Below, piece by piece: positions 24,221 through 38,500 of a DNA stretch of 64,000 bases (positions are counted from its first letter, which is position 1; every line of letters begins with the position of its first letter). Under the pieces are notes generated by a model, which did no database searches, was not told the DNA's origin, and saw only the letters and a program-made list of their open reading frames with translations. Made by a program: the position numbers and the translations under genes. This DNA comes from Archilochus colubris (lineage: Eukaryota; Chordata; Aves; Apodiformes; Trochilidae): positions 35,201,121 through 35,265,120 of the forward strand of contig CM041085.1 in assembly GCA_023079485.1 (NCBI GenBank), in the 5' to 3' direction.

Positions 24221-25690
24221 ACCATAGAATCATCATGGTTGGAAAGGGCCTTCAAGATCATTGAGTCCAACCATCAGTCCTACACCAACTTAACCATTAA
24301 ATCATCTCCTGAAGTGCCACATGTACACAGTTTTTGAAAGCCTCCAGGGCTGGCAACTACACCACCTCCGTGGGCAACAGGTTTCAATGCTTCATCACTG
24401 TTTCAGTGAAGAAATTTTTCCTAACATCCAATCTGAATCTCCCCTGGTGCAACTACAACCTCCTTTCAGGTGGCTGTAGAAAGCAATAAGGTCTGCTCTC
24501 AACCTCCTCTTCTCCAGGCTGAACAGCCCCAGTTCCTTCAGCCTCTCCTCATCAGACCTGTTCTCCAGACCTCCAATCATCCAATTGCCCTTCTATGCAC
24601 CTTCTCCAGCACCTTTATGTCCTTTCTATACTGTTGTGCCCAAAACTGCACACAGGACTTGAGGTGCAGCCTTGTACTCACCAAGGCTGAGTACAAAGGT
24701 AAGATCACCTCCTTGGCCCTGATGGTCACACTGTTGCTGACACAGGCCAGGATGCTGTTTGCCTTCTTGGCAACCTGGGCACACTGCTGGCTCATGTTCA
24801 GCTGTCTGTCAGTCAGCATCCCCAGGTCCCTCTCTGCTGGGCACCTCTCCATTCACTCTGCCCCAAGCCTGTAGTGCTGGGGGGGGGTTGCTGTGGACAA
24901 AGTGCAGGACCCTACATTTGGCCTTGCTGAAACTCATATTATTGGCCGTGTCTAGATCCCTCTGCAGAGTCTCCTTACCATCAGGTAAATGAATACTTCC
25001 ACCCAGTTTAGTGTCACTTGCAAACTTACTGAGGGTGCATTCTATCCCCTCATCCAAATAATCAACAAAGATGTTAAACAGGAGCAGCCCCAGCACTGAG
25101 CCCTGGGAACGTCACTCATGACAGGCTGGCAGATGGCTTTAACTCCATTGAGCACAACTCTGGACCTGGACATCCAACCAAATTTATATCTACTGAAGGG
25201 TGTGTGCATCCAAGCCACAAGCAGCCAGCTTCTCCAGGACAACACTGTGGGAAACCATGTCAGAGGCCTTGCTAAATCAAGGTAGACAACATCCACAGCC
25301 CTTCCCTCATCCAATAAGTGGTGACCCTGTCACAGAAAGAGATCATGTTAGTCAAACAAGACCTGCCCTTCATAAACCCATGCTGGCTGGACATGATCAC
25401 CTGGTGTTTCTGCATGTAGCCCATAATAGTATTCAGGATGATCTGCTCCATCAGCTTCTCTAGTACCTGGTCAACCTCACAGGCCTGTAATTTCCCTGAT
25501 CATCCTTATGTCCCGTCTTACATATGGGGATTACATTGGATGATTCCCAATCTTCTGGTACCTCTCCAGTCAGGCAGGACTGATGGTAAATGATGTCAAC
25601 TGGTTTGGTGAGCACCTCCACCAGTTCTTTCAGAACTCTTGGGTGCATCTCATCTGGCTCATTAAATTTGTGGATGTTTATATGGTGTAG
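24221..25690 (-). mobile_element. CR1 LINE, 5'-truncated, with broken ORF2 reverse transcriptase
   Basis: This is the largest transposon remnant here, about 1.47 kb on the minus strand. The 3' end is at 24,221 (CATAGAATCATCATGG, then GGAAAGGGCCTTCAAGATCA). Above it lies the end of ORF2, the part coding the reverse transcriptase that copies CR1 RNA at the target site. Minus-strand pieces are open at 25,460-25,648 (MHPRVLKEL...NYRPV, the start of the conserved reverse-transcriptase block), 25,042-25,314, 24,809-25,096 (GIECTLSKF...DTKLGG) and 24,577-24,852 (late ORF2, with [12 protein letters not shown]). They lie in different frames, so the gene is broken by frameshifts. The catalytic FADDT motif reads FASDT, so one catalytic aspartate is lost. 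ORF1, the endonuclease and the promoter are absent. It cannot be active. Confidence 0.96.
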
Positions 25691-28600
25691 ATATAGATCT
25701 CACCACACCACATTTCTTTACTCTTAGTCATCCTGCATTTAATGCACTAGGCCAGCTTTCTCTACTCATACCACAACTGGAATTTAAAACACAATTTTAT
25801 CTATTAATAGTATCAGATGTCTTTGTAATAGACTTTCGTCATATATTTAAGGATATCAGCAAGATTTTGATATTTTTTTTCCTTCCAGGACAGAATGTGC
25901 TCCAAATTCATCTTAATAATACTTAATTTGGGTAGCACGTTTTATATTTAGATTGCACTTTTTGCACTGGTGACACCTTACACTACTGATGGGTCAACCT
26001 TGATTGCTTTTGAAACATACAGAAGTTACCTAAGACTTACGGCTTTAATTTAATGAGATTTCCTTTTCTTTCACAGACCCACAGCTCCTTTCCAGTAAGG
26101 CTTTAAGATAAGACAGCCTTTACGTGATACCTGTTTGAATAGGCAGTATTTAAAATAAATGACATTAAAAAAATTTAAAAGAATTTAGCATGTACTGAAA
26201 AGAGTTTAATATGTAAAGATCATAAGAAAAAAACATTTAGAAACTATTTTAAGGCAGATGAAATGAGGTACAGTTTATCTAAGGTTAAATTTTAAAATGT
26301 GGATACCTTAAACTGAACACCTTTCATACATATTTCCACAAATATGTAGGAGCTATATGAATTAATAGTAAAAAAAAAAATGTTCCTGCATTTAACCTAC
26401 TGTCTGGAACACTAAAGATAGCTGCATTTTGTTTCTATTTCTCTCAGAGAGCAGCTTTGCTATTCCCCAGTTCCCAGTGGTGCTGCTGTACCATACAGGT
26501 TGGGGACAAGCCATCTAATGTGAAAAATGTATTTATATGCCAAAGTGACAAATACAATAAAGAAGCCACTGACAAATACCTACTTATTGTAATAATGAAT
26601 AATAGTGTTATTATATTTTGTGCTACCATTTGGATCTTAGTGACTGTTCCAGACACCCAAGTGAAAATAAATCTCTTACTACATGTCTGGTTTGACTGTA
26701 GTAGTAGCACAACTGAAAACTTTTACAGCAAGGATTTTGCCTTGAAAACTAGACTACGCTTACTCTGTAATAATGTTTGTCTTGTGATCAACACATTCAG
26801 GATTTAAAAGTTTACTGAAGCACAGAAGAGAAGGACTACTACAAACTCCTGACTTAAAAATAAGGAGTTAATTAATTCCAGTGGTAATATAAACTGATAG
26901 CTTCGTATTCATGCAATACGAGGACATATAATAGGTATGCAGTTTTACTCTTCTTCTGGTGTAGCTTTCAAAATTGACAAAAAATGTATAGCTATATTCA
27001 TTCTTTCCTTAGGCAGCTCTAAATGCTGTATGAAAAAGAAATCAGTTATGGTAATCAGTATCAAACAAATGCTACTATAAAAGCCATCTTCGTATATCAA
27101 AACCCTTTTTGTGATCTGGGAAAGCGGTAATGAAAACCCCAGCAAATACAGTTTAAAAACCCATGTGAGGCTTGAAAATATTTGTCATGTAAGCTCAGAC
27201 ACATCTATCATTAGAGGTCAGCAGTGGAAAAGAAAATAGATTCCCAGAATCCCCAAAGAAAAATGTTGTTGAAACAGCAAGGTCATGCAGCAGTCTGACA
27301 TATCAAACAATGACAATATGTGCTATTGAAACCTGAAAGAGAGTGGTGGTTAGTCTTAGCATTGGAGTGCCAAACTTTTTCCCTCTAGACACATCTCGAC
27401 CGTGAGGTCTCCTTTGGTCATGTGTCCTAAGGCCCAATCTCATTCTTCTCTTACTTTGGCTGGTTCAGCTTTATCCTTTCAGGAGGCAGCATAATTCCAA
27501 TGGCAAGACAAATTTACCAGAAAGCAAAGAAGTGTGTATTAAGAAATGCAAAAAAAGGACAGAATAACAATGTTGGCTGCTTATGGAGGGGTTAGCACAA
27601 GGCCTATGTACCATTCAGATCCTGATTAAATCTTCATGTTAGATGTCCTACTCAGAGGTTAATTACATAGAATGTATTAACAAAAGCATGTGAAAGCAAC
27701 TGTGCCATTCAGAAAGAGAACCCAAGAAATCCTGAAATGTATTTCTTTAGCATTCATGCCAGCATAGCATGACTAGACTTAATGGTGGGTTTATCTTTGT
27801 GTACTTCAAGTCCTGATTCATCTTCCCTCACTGCAAACTGCTGAGCTGCTGTAAAGGCACCCCCATGGCCTGCTGCCTCAGGATGTGGTTCCTGTGTTTA
27901 GACCTACACGGCCACCTCTGTAGTGTGAATTTCTTCACAGAAGGACTGAGGCTCCTGGTTTACAGTTCATCTCTGTAGCAAATGAACAGAGACTGTATTG
28001 AAGTGTCTAACTTCAACTCTCCATTAAACAGGTGAAACACAAAAAAGCCTATAGCTGTTTGCTAAGAAGAAATACTCTTAGTACAATGCTACTCACTTTT
28101 GTATCCCATTCCTTTAAAGTTGAATGAGTCACCTTTGATGCAGTAGTCAATACTTCTCCTGCCTCAATAGAGTTCTAAAATAAATAATCTCTATTTCCAC
28201 TGGGGAAAATGGTCTAAGACAGAGAACCCTCTGTGTGCTGTTAAAACCTTTCACTTTCCTGTGGAATATATTCCTGATCCACTTTGACAGGTTAAGACAT
28301 ATCACTTATAGGCAACGTCACCACTGCTAAGCTAACTTTGGGACAGAAAGCATGGACACGGGATTGACAATAACGAGCCTTCAATTTCAGGTGTCCTGTC
28401 CTGGAAAGGATTGATTCAGAGCAATAGATTGCCTTCTGTGCTTTCTGGGGCTCTCATCCCACATAATTAAAACTGGGAAAAAAGATAACAAGAAAGTCTC
28501 AGGATCACATGAAAAGCAATAATTGGCAGGATGAGTCAGTTTTCAGAAACTGACTGTAAACAGATCATTCAGGTCACTACCTTTGCCATGAGCCATGAAT

Positions 28601-31600
28601 TTTTTTTGCTTTTTAGCCATGTAAACTCAAAAATAAGTCTTCTAAACATTTTTTTATGTGAGATCAAGGTCATTATCAGCCTCTTAATCATAATTTACTA
28701 TTTCATATTGTACTAAAATATTCCCTTTTTGCCTTTCTTCTGTTACATATCTCTACTGGTACTTGATTCATAGTTAATTATTACTACCACTTTTAAACGC
28801 TGAACTGCCTTTTTTGGTGATTCCTACATTGAATGGGCTCAGGATATTTCAATCTTTTAGAAAACCATCAGTGAAATGAAACAAAGTAAATATGCTATAG
28901 ATGCACATGAAAATAAATCTAAATATACCTAAATATATTGACATCTGCATTGAGTTCTTGGCATCTATTAGCAAGGTGTGACACAAAGCATGACACAGTT
29001 GTATTACCGTAAGTGTCAAAGATTAATGTGTTTTATCTCTTTATGTTATACAGAAAATCACATCTAAATCCTGCTTTCTATGTGGGGAATGACACTGTAA
29101 ATTATTAATGCTTTCATTTAATTTCTCATGTATTTGTTGAATTGCTATTAGTAGTAACAATGCAATGCTTATTTAATGTTGTTTTCCTTAGAAAAGCTGC
29201 TCATTCAAGTTTCTCTCTTGGTAAAAAATGTAATGTAGCTTTCCCTCATTTTTACCATTATACAATGCCATTCTCTTCTCCTGTCACATGAATGTATTTC
29301 TCAGCTGCTTGTATTCTCCTGAGCCTTCATTAAATACGCACCTTAGTCTTCCACCTGATTGCTGCCACAGGAACTATCCCTCCTTCTCTTTGGCTTTTTC
29401 TAGTTTGTCCTGAGAATCAAACTTCCATTTTAATTCTCTTTGGCCTGCTGGGGCTTTAGATTTTTCTGACTATTCTCAAAACTACCATCCTTCCTTTCTT
29501 TCCAAAATTCTGTCCTCTTCATGCTCTCTTGAAAAACTTGTTACTCCGTTATCCTGAGCAGCCTTTTGAGCCACCACTTCACCCTTTTCACTGTTTTTTG
29601 TGTAACAGTTCTAAAGAGTTTTTCGTTAAGTCTGTTCTTTTCTCTTTATATAATATATTTGGGGTTATTTAATCTGTAGACATATATTTAACCTGACAAT
29701 CCATAGACCTACTTCTCTACTCCATACTTGCCTCTGCAATCCACATTAAATTTCTCATATATATCCAGTGTTTCCTCATGGATTCCTAGCTATGATATAA
29801 AGTTCAATATATTTAAATTAGATCTCTCTTTATTTATTTTTTTCCTTACTGTATCTCTTGATAGCCAGGGGTAAGAAAGCTATCTTTAGATGCATAACTT
29901 GGTACTCATCTTTCATTTTTACCTCTTTCATTTTCTTGTGATCCTTTGAAGTGTTTTTCCCATTCACATATATATCTGGAAATGTTTGATGAGACCTATG
30001 GTGGCTTGTGTTCTGACTAATAAAATATCCTATTTTCTTGCTTTCATTCTGATTGCTGCAGCAGAGATCATCTACCTACCCAGTCCGTTTAGTTATGTCA
30101 GTCTACCTCTGCATCATCCTTCACTTTTTTTTTTAACCACTTTAGCAAAAGCTACTTGTTATCTCTTTTGAGACCTCTCACAGAACATTGTTTCTTTATG
30201 TACCATTTGTCTTTCACCAATACAAAATATTGATTGCCAGTCTTATCAGACAACTGTGATAATGTCAGTCTCAATCATCCGATTGCATTATTGCTTTCTA
30301 CCTTAGTGTCCTTCCTGTTCAGAAAAACTCCCTATAAATAGCCACACAGAATTTCTTTCTCCAGTTTCATATCCTTGACAGTGAAACATCTGTTTGCTTT
30401 AATGTCTACTACATAAGTAGTTGAGAACAATTAGGACACTCATATGCTGACAGTCCAGCTTGTTGTCCATATTATTTCCTGTGCATCCTCACTTCTGTGT
30501 CTCCATCTGTTGTCTTGTGTCTTATCCTTTTATTTTTGCTACAGTCTTTTTGATACCTCTCCTACTGGGATTTATTTCTTGGCTAATCCATAAAAATTGC
30601 ATGGCAGAAAATAATGGCTATGTCTGAATACAGGTATAAGTTGGTGGCAACACCATACGTAAGGTCAGAGTGAGAACAGAAATAGATTAATGAAGTCAAC
30701 AGTTTCAAATTCACTATGATACTTACATTTTTATTACTGTTGTTGAAAGTTTAAAGGTACTTTCAAAACAGTTTAAAATGCAAAGAAACTGATTTTTTAT
30801 GTAAGTTATAAACTGCATTTAACAAATTAAAGTCCAGTTATTAAGAGAGACCGATTCAGAAGGTGATGGTATAAAATTGAACCAAAACACTTATCTTTCC
30901 TCCTTCCCATCCATTTCTGCAAAATCCCAGTGAAGACACAAAGTAAGTATCATCAGTTTCCCAAAAAGGAATTATTGCAGTACTACTGCCTTGCCAATTT
31001 CTTAGCACCATCTGTAGTAAGCCCGTAAGAAACATTTTAAAAAAATCTATACTGTATACTTAGAAAAATCAAAAGCTTTCAAAAGCACACACTGGTTCTT
31101 TGCCCTGAATGACAGCAACGAGATGCCCAGGCTACTTTCTGACCAGACAACAGAAAAGAAAGCATGGAGCTCTATAATTAGGTGTAAATCCTTTGGCTGA
31201 ATGAAAGGTGATTATTGAACCTGAAAATGGAGTTTGGAAATCCAGGGCTCTACATGTGCAATGCTACACATTATAACCAAGAACATTAGGGAGTCTATTA
31301 TACAGAGGCAACCATACGCCCACACGATAAAAGCAGTGTGCTCATGTTGTCTTTCCTTTGTAAAGCTTTTTGGAAAAAATGATAATAATAAAAACATATA
31401 GAGCAATTTTGAGCCAAGATTTCAAAGACTGCAAAATCATTATCTGACACAAGGAGAACTATCATATAGAAAATTGCTACCTTCAGTATAACCTTGAATG
31501 CTTGGAATGCTTTATAGAAAAAAGAGAAATATTTTTATTTTCCTATTACTAAGATTTAAAAAAAAAAATTATATGTGCACTATCATTCTACAAGAAAGAG

Positions 31601-33022
31601 CTGCACTTAGCCCTACAGTATGGCAGGCACTAAGAAACCCAGGTCAAGAGCAGTATCAGCTGTTCACCAGAAGTCCTGGGAGTCCAGCTCAAGCTGACTT
31701 CAAACTTCTGATAATGTCTTCAGAATTTAGAAATGTCCTTTCATTTTCATCATATTTCTGGGAAAGTAAGGCTGAAATTATATTTAGTAAATAAAAAGAA
31801 ATGTATAACAACCTTTTAGTACTAAAACATTAGTCAGTGAGACATTACCTAGCTGTGCTTTCTTCAGTCCATGAGATCCTGGCATGTTACCAGGATGATA
31901 CAACTCTTATTTACCACAAAGTAGCAACCTGCCTATCTACTACCTACAGCATATTAAAAATTAGCAAGTTGCCCTAGACACTTCCCAATGTCTAAATTGG
32001 AATAAATGATTTATTTTCTTCTCCCACATTTTACTTAAATCATATTGACAAGACTTAGTGGAAGGAAACATCAGGAACATAACTTTCATTGCTCCACACT
32101 TTAATTGAAAACTTAGCTCCTTTTTAATTCCAGCTTCAGTTTATCAGTAGTACAACTAAATTTTCTTTACAAAACACTATGACAAACCATACTGTCATTT
32201 CAGTATTGGCTCACATGTTTTGAGGCACTCTCCACAACTTACTTTTGAGCCATGAAGACCAAAAGAGTAGCAGAAAACGAAAGGAAAAAAATAACAATAA
32301 AAAAAATCAGACTTGTCACAGTCCTTCAACTTGTTTTAGTGGCAAACAGAGAACTGGATTAGGCTATACCTTCTTTGATTCCACTACATATACCTCTGGA
32401 AAAATTATTTACAGTCCAGCTTTTTCTTTACCTCTAAGGGAGAGGGTACAGTACAGGTAGAAAAAGAATGTCAACCTCTCTCAAAATTAGGTTTTAAATG
32501 ATATCACAAATTCACAGGTGAAATTATAAAATCAAGGTCTGAGACTAATTTGAGTAGGTCTTTCAGTTATGATAATAAGAGGTTAAGGAAAAAAGGGGCA
32601 AGAGAGAGGGCAGTATCCATGCTAGAGCTGGGAAGTGATAACCACTCCCATTCTTGGTTTCACAAACTGTTACTGGTTAAAAGTTAAGTAAATTGATGTA
32701 GCAAAAATTCCTTAAAATGGTCATGTGCCACTTTTGGGTTAATGAAAGAAGCTGTTAGGAGCACTTGCTCAAGTGTTAGGGACACTGCAGCAGGAGATAC
32801 TGTCTGTACTGTAACACATTTCCCCATCCCTCTGAGAAACCTGGAGAGTTCAGCCTTCAGACAGTACTGAGTTCTCAGAAGCACGTGGTTTTGAGCTTTT
32901 TGCTGCAGAAACAAAGGCCTTTTCTGGTGTTTTTGAGAAATATTAAATATTTTAATATGGAGAACTGCATGTTGTTCAGCAGGTCTGAAATCTCAATGCT
33001 GCCCTGCTTTTCTGAGCCAGAC
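25691..33022. other. long unique AT-rich stretch, no gene seen
   Basis: More than 7 kb without a recognisable gene or repeat family. The longest frames are 26,457-26,807 (plus, 116 codons), 26,444-26,710 (minus, 88) and 31,498-31,794 (plus, 98). All lack domains, good context or splice structure. T/C-rich sequence is common at 29,200-30,600 without a clear periodic repeat. Confidence 0.55.
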
Positions 33023-33102
33023 CTTTGGCTGGTGTAAATTGCTATAGATGTTGGTTTTGGTTATTTTTCAGTCAGGCAAGGCCAATTTACATCAACTGGG
33101 AA
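33023..33102. repeat. imperfect palindromic repeat, probably an old amniote element
   Basis: The left arm GGCTGGTGTAAATTGC (from about 33,028) is answered by the right arm GCCAATTTACATCAAC (33,081-33,096). Together they can pair over about 14 positions with two mismatches, around a spacer of about 38 bp. The sequence before the left arm (GAGCCAGACCTTTGGCTGG) recalls an old palindromic repeat I know from reptile and bird genomes, but I cannot name the family with certainty. Confidence 0.6.
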
Positions 33103-36100
33103 ATGAAACTACAGCTGGTAAAGCATTCTTGGATCTTAGATACACAATTAATAAAAAATTAATATTCATTCAGCAGACAGTTACTGTAGATAATTAATAA
33201 CTGAAACATTTACTGATTTTTCATCTGACGAGTGGAGAAGAAGCTATTTCAATTCTACACCAAATATGCTCCTAGTTTTAAACAAAAAAATGTTTCTCCT
33301 TGAATAAATGTCTTAATTTTTGTTTTGCTAAAGCTCTTTGAAAAAAATGTTTTAAAATTCTCTGCTAAACAAGATCTTGGAGAGTAAATTAAAGTATTAC
33401 ATGGTGGATAAGTTTTAAATTTTTTTTGCTTTTTGCTTGTGTTCGCTCCTATGATTATATGGTTGTGAATTATACAAGACATGCCGAGATCAGAGGAAGT
33501 GTGGTTTATGCAATCAAATCGAAAGACTACATATTATCACTTTTTCATTCAGTCCATCAGAAAATTCAAGTTGTATAGCAATGATAAAGACAGAGCACTA
33601 AACCTGAACAGCTTTTCAGACACCATTGGAATGGGAAGACTGGTTCTGAATGGTTCACATGACCAAGATGCAAATGTCTAAGTTTTTAAATTTGCAGCAT
33701 TGAAAGAAAAAAAGGGACAGTCTCTGTGAGATGGCTATGTGTAAGGTACTGTGAAAAGCACTTTCTTGCTGAATCACCAGCAAGAGTGAAAATTTCTCAA
33801 AATTAATTTTATATATATATACATACATGAACCAAATTGAGATATACACATTTTTCCTTTATCACAGAAGCTGAAGTTTCACATTCACAGACAATACTTC
33901 TTTTAGGACTATGAGCTATTCTAGTTGTTTATTTTGCAGTTGCAATGAGAGAGTTTTTACCTGATTTTTCATGCACTGGCTAATGTGGCATATGCTTTCC
34001 TATTACTGAATGGTTAATGACTTTCTAAATTAGTTTGAAAGCCCAAGGCAAGGAACGGATGGTTAGTACATTTGACCAGTCATTAAAGTGACTCTTGCTG
34101 GAAAGAAAACTCTCTAAGCTAAAATGATACTTGGGTTTTACATTAGCAGCCTATCCAACCATTATCCCCAGATCTTTATGTAAAAATTAGCATTTGAATA
34201 TTTGTAGAAGTTAGAGGAGGTGGGGAATTCTCTTTTTACCTTGTAAGCAGGAGACATCCTGAGATTCAGATGGTACTCTAAGGACTGCTATAGAGATGTT
34301 TGCAGTGGATAACGGGATAGTCCTATTTTCTCTAGAGGTAAACCATAATCACAAAAAACCCCAACCAAACAAAAAAATGACCATTTTAATCCAAAAGTAT
34401 AAGATCAATGCTTTTTTCTTTTTTTTTTTTGTCTGCATTAAGAGCAGCTTTCTTTTGTATTCCAACCTAGCAGACTTGAAAACTCCAGCAGTTGGTATGG
34501 GAGACACAATGTCCACACTATTAATGTTTCAGAGGTTGTATTTTGTACCAGCTTTACTCTGTCTTGTGGACTCAATGCTCATTAGCAGCAGGAATGCATG
34601 ATACAAGCTCCTGAACCTCATCATTCACTTCAATTTCTTAAGGAAAAAAGGCCAGTTAATGTGCCCTGAGATCCTGATCATGCTACAATATGAATCCAAG
34701 TGCAGTGAGTGGGAACAGCCAGGAAATTTTCTTCAGATTTGTTGTGAGATGAAACATGTAAGAACAACACACATCCTGATATTCTGAGGTATTATGAATT
34801 TTTAACAATATAATTTCCATTATGAAGATTGCAATTTTTAATAGAAAAAGGAATTTTGAATTGGCTAAATATATAAAAAAGGGAAAGAAACAACCTGTAC
34901 AGTTTTCAACCAGTGTGATATTCTAAATAGTACCTTTTCAAATCTTTCTGATACCAGAAAAATATATGAGGGAACAGAAAATTATGAAACTGTTTGCATG
35001 AAGCATCCTGAAATCTGAAAGAACAGCCTAATTTCTGATAAGGGATTAAATCTGTGTGTTCAAATAGTTTATCATCTGCAGTAGTATGGTTCAGTCTGGC
35101 TTTCGGCCACCCAGTTCTGCCTGGAACACTTGGAGAGCTAAGAATCACAAGCTGGTAGCACAGAAATCTGCCAAAATGTAGAATTTGAACACACGAAGAT
35201 ACATAACTTTCCCATTAATTACTACATGCTAAGCAATGATAAAACAGATAGTGATGCATCTATCCGAAGGAGCTCAACCACCATTTAGTGTCATAACTCA
35301 GCTGCCTAATCTTTGCCCAGCTTCTGTGCTTAGACTTTCCATCTAGCCTATTCCAAATCCATTACTTTAGGCTACATTTACAGATTAGAGTCTTAATCTC
35401 CACTTAACCCCCATCAGTTTTGTTCAAGTCATTGCCTAATTTCTGTTTCACTGTTATGTGAGAAAACCGTATTTCCACTGTTCTACTAAAACAAAGAGGC
35501 TGCAGAGGGACCCATACTGTGTGCAGACACTGTGCTTGGGAGTCACTTGCCTAGGAACTCTGTAAGGGAGATGTCCAGCAATGGCCAACATCAGTTTCTA
35601 CCTAACAGAGAAGAGACTTCCCATAATCCACTTTCCTTTGGCTGTGACCTATCTATGTTCTGACTGGCATATTTTGTGTTTTGGCTTCTGATCCCATCAT
35701 TTCCTCTTAGAAATCAAACTTTCCTTATGCTAGCATTGTTCTTCAAAGAAAAAGGGAAATCTTTTGACACACAAACAGATGTCTTGTTTGAAGAGCTTGC
35801 AACATTACTTACACATTAATATCTCTTCCTGTGTATTTGTTCACCAGTTCTGTTTTTTACCATTACATTAATTTCTTTTCTCTCCTACAGGATGATGTAT
35901 CACTGTATGGGCAGTATCACTGAAGTCCATGCATTTCTGCTGTGTTTCACCTTCTCAGACTTCTGAGACATGTGGTAACTCCTTAAATTCAGGACAAAGA
36001 GCTTGAGCTCTGGCTTGCACAGCAAAGGCAGCTCACCAGGTTGTATTTAAAAGCTTTCCTTTCTCAAGGATAAGTGTGGATGTTATGACCATGAATTTTC

Positions 36101-38320
36101 CTACTGCAATGTTTATTTCTCTTATTGTTTTCCAGAGATGACTAAAACACCTCTGGACCTATAAGTTTCTCAAAAAAACTTTGGTACTAAATCCCCTGAA
36201 CTACTCTAAACTTTTCATATTCTTCCTAACTGCTTCATGTAAAATTTGAGACATTTTCAGTACAATTCCCTGTGTCATTTCTTCTAGAAAAAAAAAGGAC
36301 AGGGATGATTCTGATTCATCAGCTATCTGAACCAGAAACTAATTTTTTCTCCTGAGCCACCAAAACATCAGTTCTGCACTGCAGGGTCATGGTATCTACA
36401 TCTACTACGCACCTATACTTTGACAAATAATCCTGGCAAAAACTAGATTATCAGTCACATACCATTTTAGTTATAGGTATATGATACAGAGACAGACAGC
36501 TGTTTGGAAACTTCTCTTTGGCTTGAAATCCTACTATCTATAGCACCACTTGATGCTCCTAGATGGATGATCTCTTGGCTGACTCGGAGGCTGGGTGGAG
36601 CTGTGCCATCTGAACACATGTGCCATCTAAATTATTTGGCCCATTATCACTAGGGCTACAGTGCCAAGTGACTGTAGGTTTAGACAGGCAGCATACATAT
36701 TGTAAATACTGGCTCCTTTATAAAAAATTCTGTCCTCTCAAAATGCTGAAAAATTGGCTTTACTTGCCATCCAACATGTGACTGCACCTGTTGGTGCTTA
36801 CAGAAATCCTCCTCCCTCAGCCAGATCCTCATAGCAATAAATAACCATTCAAATGGTGTTAGGCAAGTCAGGACTTCATTTACCTAGGAGATTAGAAAAA
36901 CATTTTATTTAGATATTAGAAAAATAAGCATGTGTGTTCAAATTGGAAAGGTCTACAGGGACTCCTCAGTACAATCACAGTCTCTTTCAGTGTATCTGAC
37001 CTCACTGTGACAAGTCCAATTAAATTAAACAATTCTTTTAAAATACAGTATAGGGAGCCACACCTAAAACATTGTCTATATGTGTTTGTATCCATGCTGG
37101 TAAAATCCAGATAGCTATCCCATCATATTCCATTTGTAGATCAGTTGTACAGAAGAGATGCAACAATTCAGAAAATGTTTGACTGCACAGACTGCTGATA
37201 GGAAGAAATCCTGGCCAAATTGCTTATGCAGGCACAGTGCTGGGAGCTTTTTGTTCTACAGAATAATTAGCTTATTAAGTCACTGGAAGTAAGACAAATA
37301 CCCAAACCTTGCCTCCAGTGAGGACACAACAAAGCTTAGTGTACTATCTATCACTTTATCACCTAGGTTGTATCTGTCATGGCTGTATGTAGGTGCAGGT
37401 GTGCAGGGAGATACATGCGTGTGTCTTTGTGACACTGTGACTGCTGTAGGAATTGGTTAAATGTAACAGTATTGTTTTCCAAAAGATTCCTAATCTTATA
37501 TCATCAAAAAGAACTGCACTGCTAGAAATCTTTCCCCTCTGCCTTGCCATAAAGTCACAGACCCATCCAGCCCTGGGTGAGCTAAAAATTCAGTGAACTA
37601 AGTTGTAGAGAACTTAGAGCCTTTGAGTTAGTTCTTGGATATGGAATATATGGTCAATAAAATTAATATCTGAGTGGCATTTGAGGAAGAAGACAACCTT
37701 ACACTGAAGAAAGTGGTAACAAAACCCTCTTAAGACAATATATTTTTTTTTCCTGTTTCCTAGGAAACTTACTGAACTAGAGGACAGAAGAGCTCTATGA
37801 CTTTAAATCCATGGGAGTATTACAGTGAAATGGCTAAAGAGAAATCCCTCCCACTTTTCACTCCTGAAGGATATGTTTAAAATGGCTGCTAAAAGAAAGT
37901 ACTGCTGTGTATGAAATTCTTGTGGTCCCTTACAAGACTTCCTGAACTCTGCCCCTGATGTTGCCCAGTGATTTGTTGTGTGAGTGTTAGAGACAGAGTA
38001 GAATTACTCCAGCTTCACCACACTTTGTCCTGACTATTACTGGGCCATGCCACAATAAAATGGGAATGAGGTCATACTTCATGGTTGTGTGTTACCATTC
38101 ACCATGCAGAAAATAGAAAAAAAGACAAAAATCAGATGTCAATTTACACATTATTCACTGAAAGACCAAGTGACTGGGTGAGCTAAGATGAACTTCACTT
38201 TAACACAAATGAGCACACATGACCCTAATTAAACAGTGAGACACTCAAGGAAGCAAGGCTTCTTATTTAACTTACAAAATGCCAGGCAGCTTTGCCTTGA
38301 GGAAAAGCCCAAAGCACTTA
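33103..38320. other. unique AT-rich DNA, no gene seen
   Basis: An alternating TA tract lies at about 33,809-33,820, and a T-rich run near 34,413-34,430. The plus-strand frame 34,296-34,601 (101 codons) crosses that T-rich run and has no recognisable domain. Nothing else is supported. Confidence 0.55.
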
Positions 38321-38500
38321 ATCATAGAATCATAGAATTGGCTGGGTTGTAAGGGACCTCTGAGATCATCGAGTCCAACCCTTGAACCACCGTTGCAGTT
38401 GCTAGACTATGGCACTGAGTGCCACATCCAGTCTCTTTTTAAATATCTCCAGGGATGGAGAATCCACTACTTCCCTGGGCAGCCCATTATTGCAATGAAG
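38321..38500 (-). mobile_element. CR1 LINE, 3' end fragment
   Basis: AATCATAGAATCATAGAATT is followed by GTAAGGGACCTCTGAGATCA and TCGAGTCCAACC, the avian CR1 3' end on the complement. The strings CCAGGGATGGAGAATCCACT and TCCCTGGGCAGCCCATT are the usual next CR1 blocks. It is a short copy of about 180 bp, well preserved and so relatively young. It belongs to a different CR1 subfamily from the copy at 1,573, judging by the sequence after the ATCGAGTCCAAC block. Confidence 0.94.

Noticed and set aside
24470..24874. 134-codon plus-strand open frame
   Set aside because: It is antisense to the CR1 ORF2 remnant.
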